Of a stretch of 64,000 nt of DNA, positions 60,172 to 64,000 are shown one piece after another; within the stretch, counting starts at the first letter, position 1, and each line of letters begins with the position of its first letter. The notes under the pieces were generated by a model. It had not been told where the DNA came from and searched no databases. It was given only the letters and a program-made list of their open reading frames with translations. The position numbers were made by a program, and so were the translations under genes. Source of the DNA: Oehlia diaphana (Eukaryota; Glomeromycota; Glomeromycetes; Glomerales; Glomeraceae). The stretch covers positions 7,382 to 71,381 of the forward strand of contig QZLH01000147.1 in assembly GCA_003833135.1 (NCBI GenBank), in the 5' to 3' direction.

Positions 60172-60950
60172 TTAAAATAAAGTTATTGCAAAGAGAGCAG
60201 CTAAAGTTAAAACACCAAACCCATAATTATGAATAGAATTTGAAGAACTCTTAGGTGTAACAGATGGTGCACTTGAAGAAGTTGGCGATGAAGTAGGAGT
60301 AGGAGGAGAATAAGCTGTTGGCGGGGTACCAGCTTGTTTAATTTCAAAAGTTTCCGAAGTTGCATAAATTGATGCAATATTTCCAATATCTGTGAAAATC
60401 ACTTGAAAACCTGTATAGTTGTTTAGAAAGAATAATTAATAAAATGAATATATGTTTAATTAAAGTGTATAAATTTTATAAAAATTATTTACCAGTGCCA
60501 TTAGTATTTGCTCCTATTTCAACATCTTTTTTACCAAGTCTTGGATCAACATTATTAGCAATAGCAAATTGTTTTAAATCGGAAATGTTCTAATATGGGT
60601 AAATAAATGGATAAATAAGTAAAAAAAATAAAATTATAACTTGATTTAAAAAAAATAGTTAATTTTTACCGGATTTGTTAAAAAGATCGAAAATGGTGCA
60701 GTATCAGTTATATCAGAAGTCCACATTAATTCATTGGTTTGACCTGCTACTAAATAGTATTTAGATGATGGAAATAAAATATTTATCGTGGCTTTTTTTG
60801 TCAAAAAAAAAAAAAAAAAAAAAAAAAATTGGAATTAGTAAAATTGGGAAATCATTTTATTTTTTTTAATAGTTTATATAGTTTAATTTTACCTGATACA
60901 AATGTTGTAATAAATGCCAAGAGACAAAAAGTAATTTGAATAATCTTCAT
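60172..60950 (-). CDS. Kre9/Knh1-like Ser/Thr-rich GPI-anchored cell-wall protein
   Basis: Four exons (60950-60893, 60791-60670, 60589-60493, 60410-60172) give 171 residues. Residues 1-19 (MKIIQITFCLLAFITTFVS) form a signal peptide. The following Ig-like domain of the Kre9/Knh1 N-terminal type contains INILFPSSKYYLVAGQTNEL, then MWTSDITDTAPFSIFL and QVIFTDIGNIASIYATSE. A Pro/Ser/Thr-rich stalk (TPPTAYSPPTPTSSPTSSS) is a likely O-mannosylation region. The hydrophobic tail YGFGVLTLAALFAITLF after SSSNS predicts GPI attachment. The family is linked to beta-1,6-glucan and wall organisation in yeasts. The first intron contains a ~25-base A/T run. Confidence 0.88.
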
Positions 60951-62982
60951 GATTTCTGAATAAATTCTTGAGAAAAAAAAAAACAAGAAAAAAACAAGAA
61001 AAAAGCAAGAAAAAAAAAAAAAAAGTTTTTTTCCTAGTTCGAATTAACGGTAGGATTTTATGGAGTATATTTAGTATATTTATATATTTTCTATTGTCAA
61101 AAACTTATGATGTTCTTTAATTAGCATCGGTTTTTTTTTCTTTTTTTGCAACACAAAATATAAATAATTCCCCCCGCAATGTTACTATGACCTATAACTA
61201 GAAATATCCAATTAGTGAAGTACATGCTCTCAAATGACGACTTTCGATCATAAACTCTAGTACACAAATAGCTTAAATCATTGTCTAAGCCTTTTCATAT
61301 ATGGAGTTCATACATACATATGGAGTAAATTCATCCCTTTAACCGCTCATTCATTCACTGAGATCATCTTATTTCAAAATGTTATAGCAATAGAAAAATA
61401 ATAGAAGGCATCAGGTTATGTTGATCATTCTATATAAAGGCTGTTCTAAGTGGGTTAAATTAATGCATATGTAAGTTCACTACATTAATTATCACTTTTT
61501 TAATTGAATATAATTATTTATATTTAATGTATTAGAGTGACAAATAGATTGTAATTACGTCTTTATCCTTCATGGCAACTTTTGAATGATGGAATCACCA
61601 GATTTTCTGATCACAGCCCAAACTAATTTTAGAATTTTTTTCTAACATACTGAATATATTTTTTTGGTAAAACTGTAACTACTACTTTATTCATTTAAGT
61701 AAAATGATTACAAATCGTAATCTAAATCTAATAGTTATGCTAATTCTCTCTCACTTGATTCACATGTTCTATCTACAGATCTACCATCTTTTATTATCCC
61801 GGAGCCCCAATTTATTATTAGAATGAAAATAAAAAATGAATATACAATTACAAATAAAAGAACTAACCCTGAAATAGAAATACTTTTTGAAGTAATCCTT
61901 TGGACTAAGCCTTTTGAATAAGCCTTTCGAATTTCTCATGTTCTATTATTATAATTGTTATTTATCATTGTCAACTATTTATAACTATTTAGAATTTTCG
62001 TTTTCTTTTTAGAAGATATTTTGGTTATAGTATAACAAAATAAAGTTTTTTAATTTAGTAATGATTTATTTTTGCAATTTATATTACTAAAAAAATTTGA
62101 ATTTTTGTTAAATATTGACAATATTCATATTAAGTTTGGCACTTTAAAAATTCTTTAGTTGTTAGTAGTTGTTAGTAGTAAAAGAAATATATAGAAATTT
62201 TCATTTGTTTTATCTATTTTGAAATCAAATTATGAAATAAAATTTCAAATAAATATACTGTACTTATATACATTTAAAAATTATTATTAAATAAATAATA
62301 ACTTGGTAATAATAATTCTTTTTTCTATATTATTAAATATATAATTATATACTTTATTAAAATATTATTTTATACTAAAAAATGGAATTAAATTGATTAA
62401 AAAAAGACTAATTATTGATCTATTAATCTTAATATTTAATTTGAAAAACCTTGCAAAAAAAAAATATTAATGAAAAATACAAACAAATTATATAATTTTT
62501 TTTTTGTTTTTTTAAAAAAAACAAATTAATAAATATGAGAAAAAAACAAACAAATTAATTACCTATATATAGTCTATATATGATTTTTTTTTATTTTAAT
62601 AATAATATAGAGGGTAAGTTATTTATTTAATTCTATTATTACTTGTTTATATAATATTTACATAAAATTTCAAGATTTTTACTTCAAATCACCAGGGTGA
62701 TTAAATAAATGATTAATTGGTTTAATTATAATTAATTACATTATAAATTAAATATATTTCTAATTGATATATTAAACCAACTTATATTTATTTAATAAAT
62801 TTATAATCAATCAGCTATTAATCAGTTATTAATCAGTTTATCTAATTCTATAATTTTTTTTTTTAAAGAAAATGAATTTAAATTTGGTAATTTATTATTA
62901 TTATTAAAATTCAAATTAAATAAATTACTTAATTATATAGCAAATCAGTGACGATCTGCACTATATAAATATTGCACATCTA
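60951..62982. other. Intergenic region, no gene seen
   Basis: The GPI-protein promoter (A-rich 60970-61025) is followed by 2 kb of AT-rich DNA. No ORF, RNA gene or repeat is convincing before the MITE. Confidence 0.4.
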
Positions 62983-63169
62983 AAATCTGTGACAGGTTAG
63001 TGTCGATTTCGGTGACAAATAACGGTGACAAATAAATTTTTGGCACTAAAAAAATTCTAAGTCCCTCAGATACTTAGTGTTTTTGAACTCGTGGCTGCAC
63101 GTGATCAGTGACGCGTAAACATCACTCCTTCCTATTATAGCAAGATCGACACTAAACTGTCACAGATTT
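62983..63169. mobile_element. 187-bp MITE with long terminal inverted repeats
   Basis: The left end AAATCTGTGACAGGTTAGTG continues TCGAT. The reverse complement of the right end is AAATCTGTGACAGTTTAGTG continuing TCGAT, so 24 of 25 positions match. The inside contains GGTGACAAATAA twice and CACGTGATCAGTGACGCG. No coding capacity. Confidence 0.8.
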
Positions 63170-63389
63170 GAGATAAGCATAAATATTACGTTATAACGTC
63201 ACACGTTACATTTGTTCTTAAAAATTTTGATCTTTTATCTTTGCAATTCTTCTTATCGGATCCAAATCGGTCCAAAATGTATATATATATATATATATAT
63301 TTACTTTTAATCAAATGTTGTACATACCCAGGTAAAAGCGGGGCTTTGCAAATTAAATAGCGTTAGAAACCAATTCTTTATTCGATATA

Positions 63390-64000
63390 ATGGATCAATA
63401 CCATCACTACATTCCCAGATTCCTCTTACGTAACTTTGCTATTGACAAATATGAAAGGATATTCGAGAGCAATATAAAACAGCAGAAAAAGAAAAATCGG
63501 AGGAAAGCTGAACTTCTCCAAACTTACGATAGAAAGAAAGATCAACTGGGTGTTTACTTAATTAGTAGAACATATGGATACCAAATATGTACAAAGATCT
63601 TAATAATAAAGACGTAATGCATGTAGAAGAAAGGCTGGCTAAACTTGAAAGACGAGCATCAGAAACGATCCACAATATTGTGAAGGCATCTAGAATGGAG
63701 AATCAAGTCGTTTTACTTAGGAGAGATCTCGAAGATCTACGCAAATTCCTCTTCATAATGAACTATCGAAACTGTCAAAGATGGTCTCAATTTACTGACG
63801 AGAAATTTGATAGCATTACTTTGTCTATGGTAAAAACTTTTATGCAACAGCACAACTTACAAAAACCTAAAGAAGTATGGTTACAAAATATCAGTGAAAT
63901 ACTAGACACTCCGCATGAAGAAGTCGGAAATAATCAGAAAATCTTTTCTTAGACAGGGAAGACTACAAGCAGCGCATGATCGATTGTTTTCTAATAATCT
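63390..64000 (+). pseudogene. Frameshifted DUF4238 gene, cut by the window end
   Basis: The N-terminal HHYIPRFLLRNFA is the DUF4238 signature; the protein would start MDQYHHYIPR. Near 63573 the frame breaks (TAT GGA then a shift into PNMYKDLNNKDVMHVEERL). The second frame runs on with AKLERRASETIHNIVKASR and LRRDLEDLRKFLFIMNYRN until a stop at 63950-63952. After it, another frame reads EDYKQRMIDCF near 63958, consistent with the family continuing. At least two frameshifts therefore separate the fragments, unless sequence errors caused them. The right part is outside the window. DUF4238 function is unknown. Confidence 0.7.

Overview
The window is eukaryotic, very AT-rich, and packed with short GT-AG introns, most of them about 60-150 nt. 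Gene content is fungal: RNA polymerase II and III factors, Elongator, a Kre9/Knh1-type GPI cell-wall protein, a fungal class 3 lipase and a fungal-type short tropomyosin. Three features point to an arbuscular mycorrhizal fungus close to Rhizophagus irregularis: a MATA-HMG-like gene, a TKL-type (pseudo)kinase with a Cys4 knuckle, and decayed copies of repeat protein families that I recognise from that genome. That species call is inference from recall, not a database match. Gene models were built by hand from splice sites and checked for reading-frame phase across every exon.

0-17.5 kb is gene-dense. It holds a Gln-rich protein with three HMG boxes, the queuosine-salvage glycosylase QNG1 (minus, 11 exons including a 10-nt microexon), a probable acylated pseudokinase, ELP6 (minus) divergent from the TFIIA large subunit (plus), and two low-complexity proteins of unknown function. 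17.5-19.8 kb carries a wrecked copy of a repetitive gene family. 19.9-33.1 kb is again dense with conserved genes: RPB9 and ETFB, convergent with one base between stop codons; a nitronate monooxygenase-like flavoprotein; a METTL25-type methyltransferase and BDP1 from a 144-bp bidirectional promoter; and tropomyosin. A MULE/FAR1-like wreck and two MITEs lie between ETFB and the monooxygenase.

33-49 kb is a repeat-rich, gene-poor block: a 3.1-kb stretch with no CpG at all, four MITE-like elements, a 3-unit minisatellite and a decayed array built on a 'caatagtgtaac' motif. Two small genes sit in it. One is a two-exon gene for a 41-residue secreted pre-propeptide with a Lys-Arg site before a 16-residue Cys-containing peptide, which I consider the most interesting candidate here. 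The other is an 88-residue Gly/Tyr/Asn protein.

49-61 kb holds an AIG1/GIMAP-type GTPase, the MATA-HMG-like protein, a secreted lipase, a doubtful small ORF, an unknown 411-residue protein divergent from an HTATSF1/Cus2-type splicing factor, and the Kre9/Knh1-type GPI protein. 61-64 kb is mostly empty AT-rich DNA with one clear MITE and the start of a frameshifted DUF4238 gene that runs off the window.

Several genes share processes. TFIIA, RPB9 and BDP1 act in transcription by polymerases II and III. QNG1 and ELP6 both concern wobble-position tRNA modification. The HTATSF1-like protein acts in U2 snRNP function. I see no operon-like functional cluster, which is expected for a fungal chromosome.
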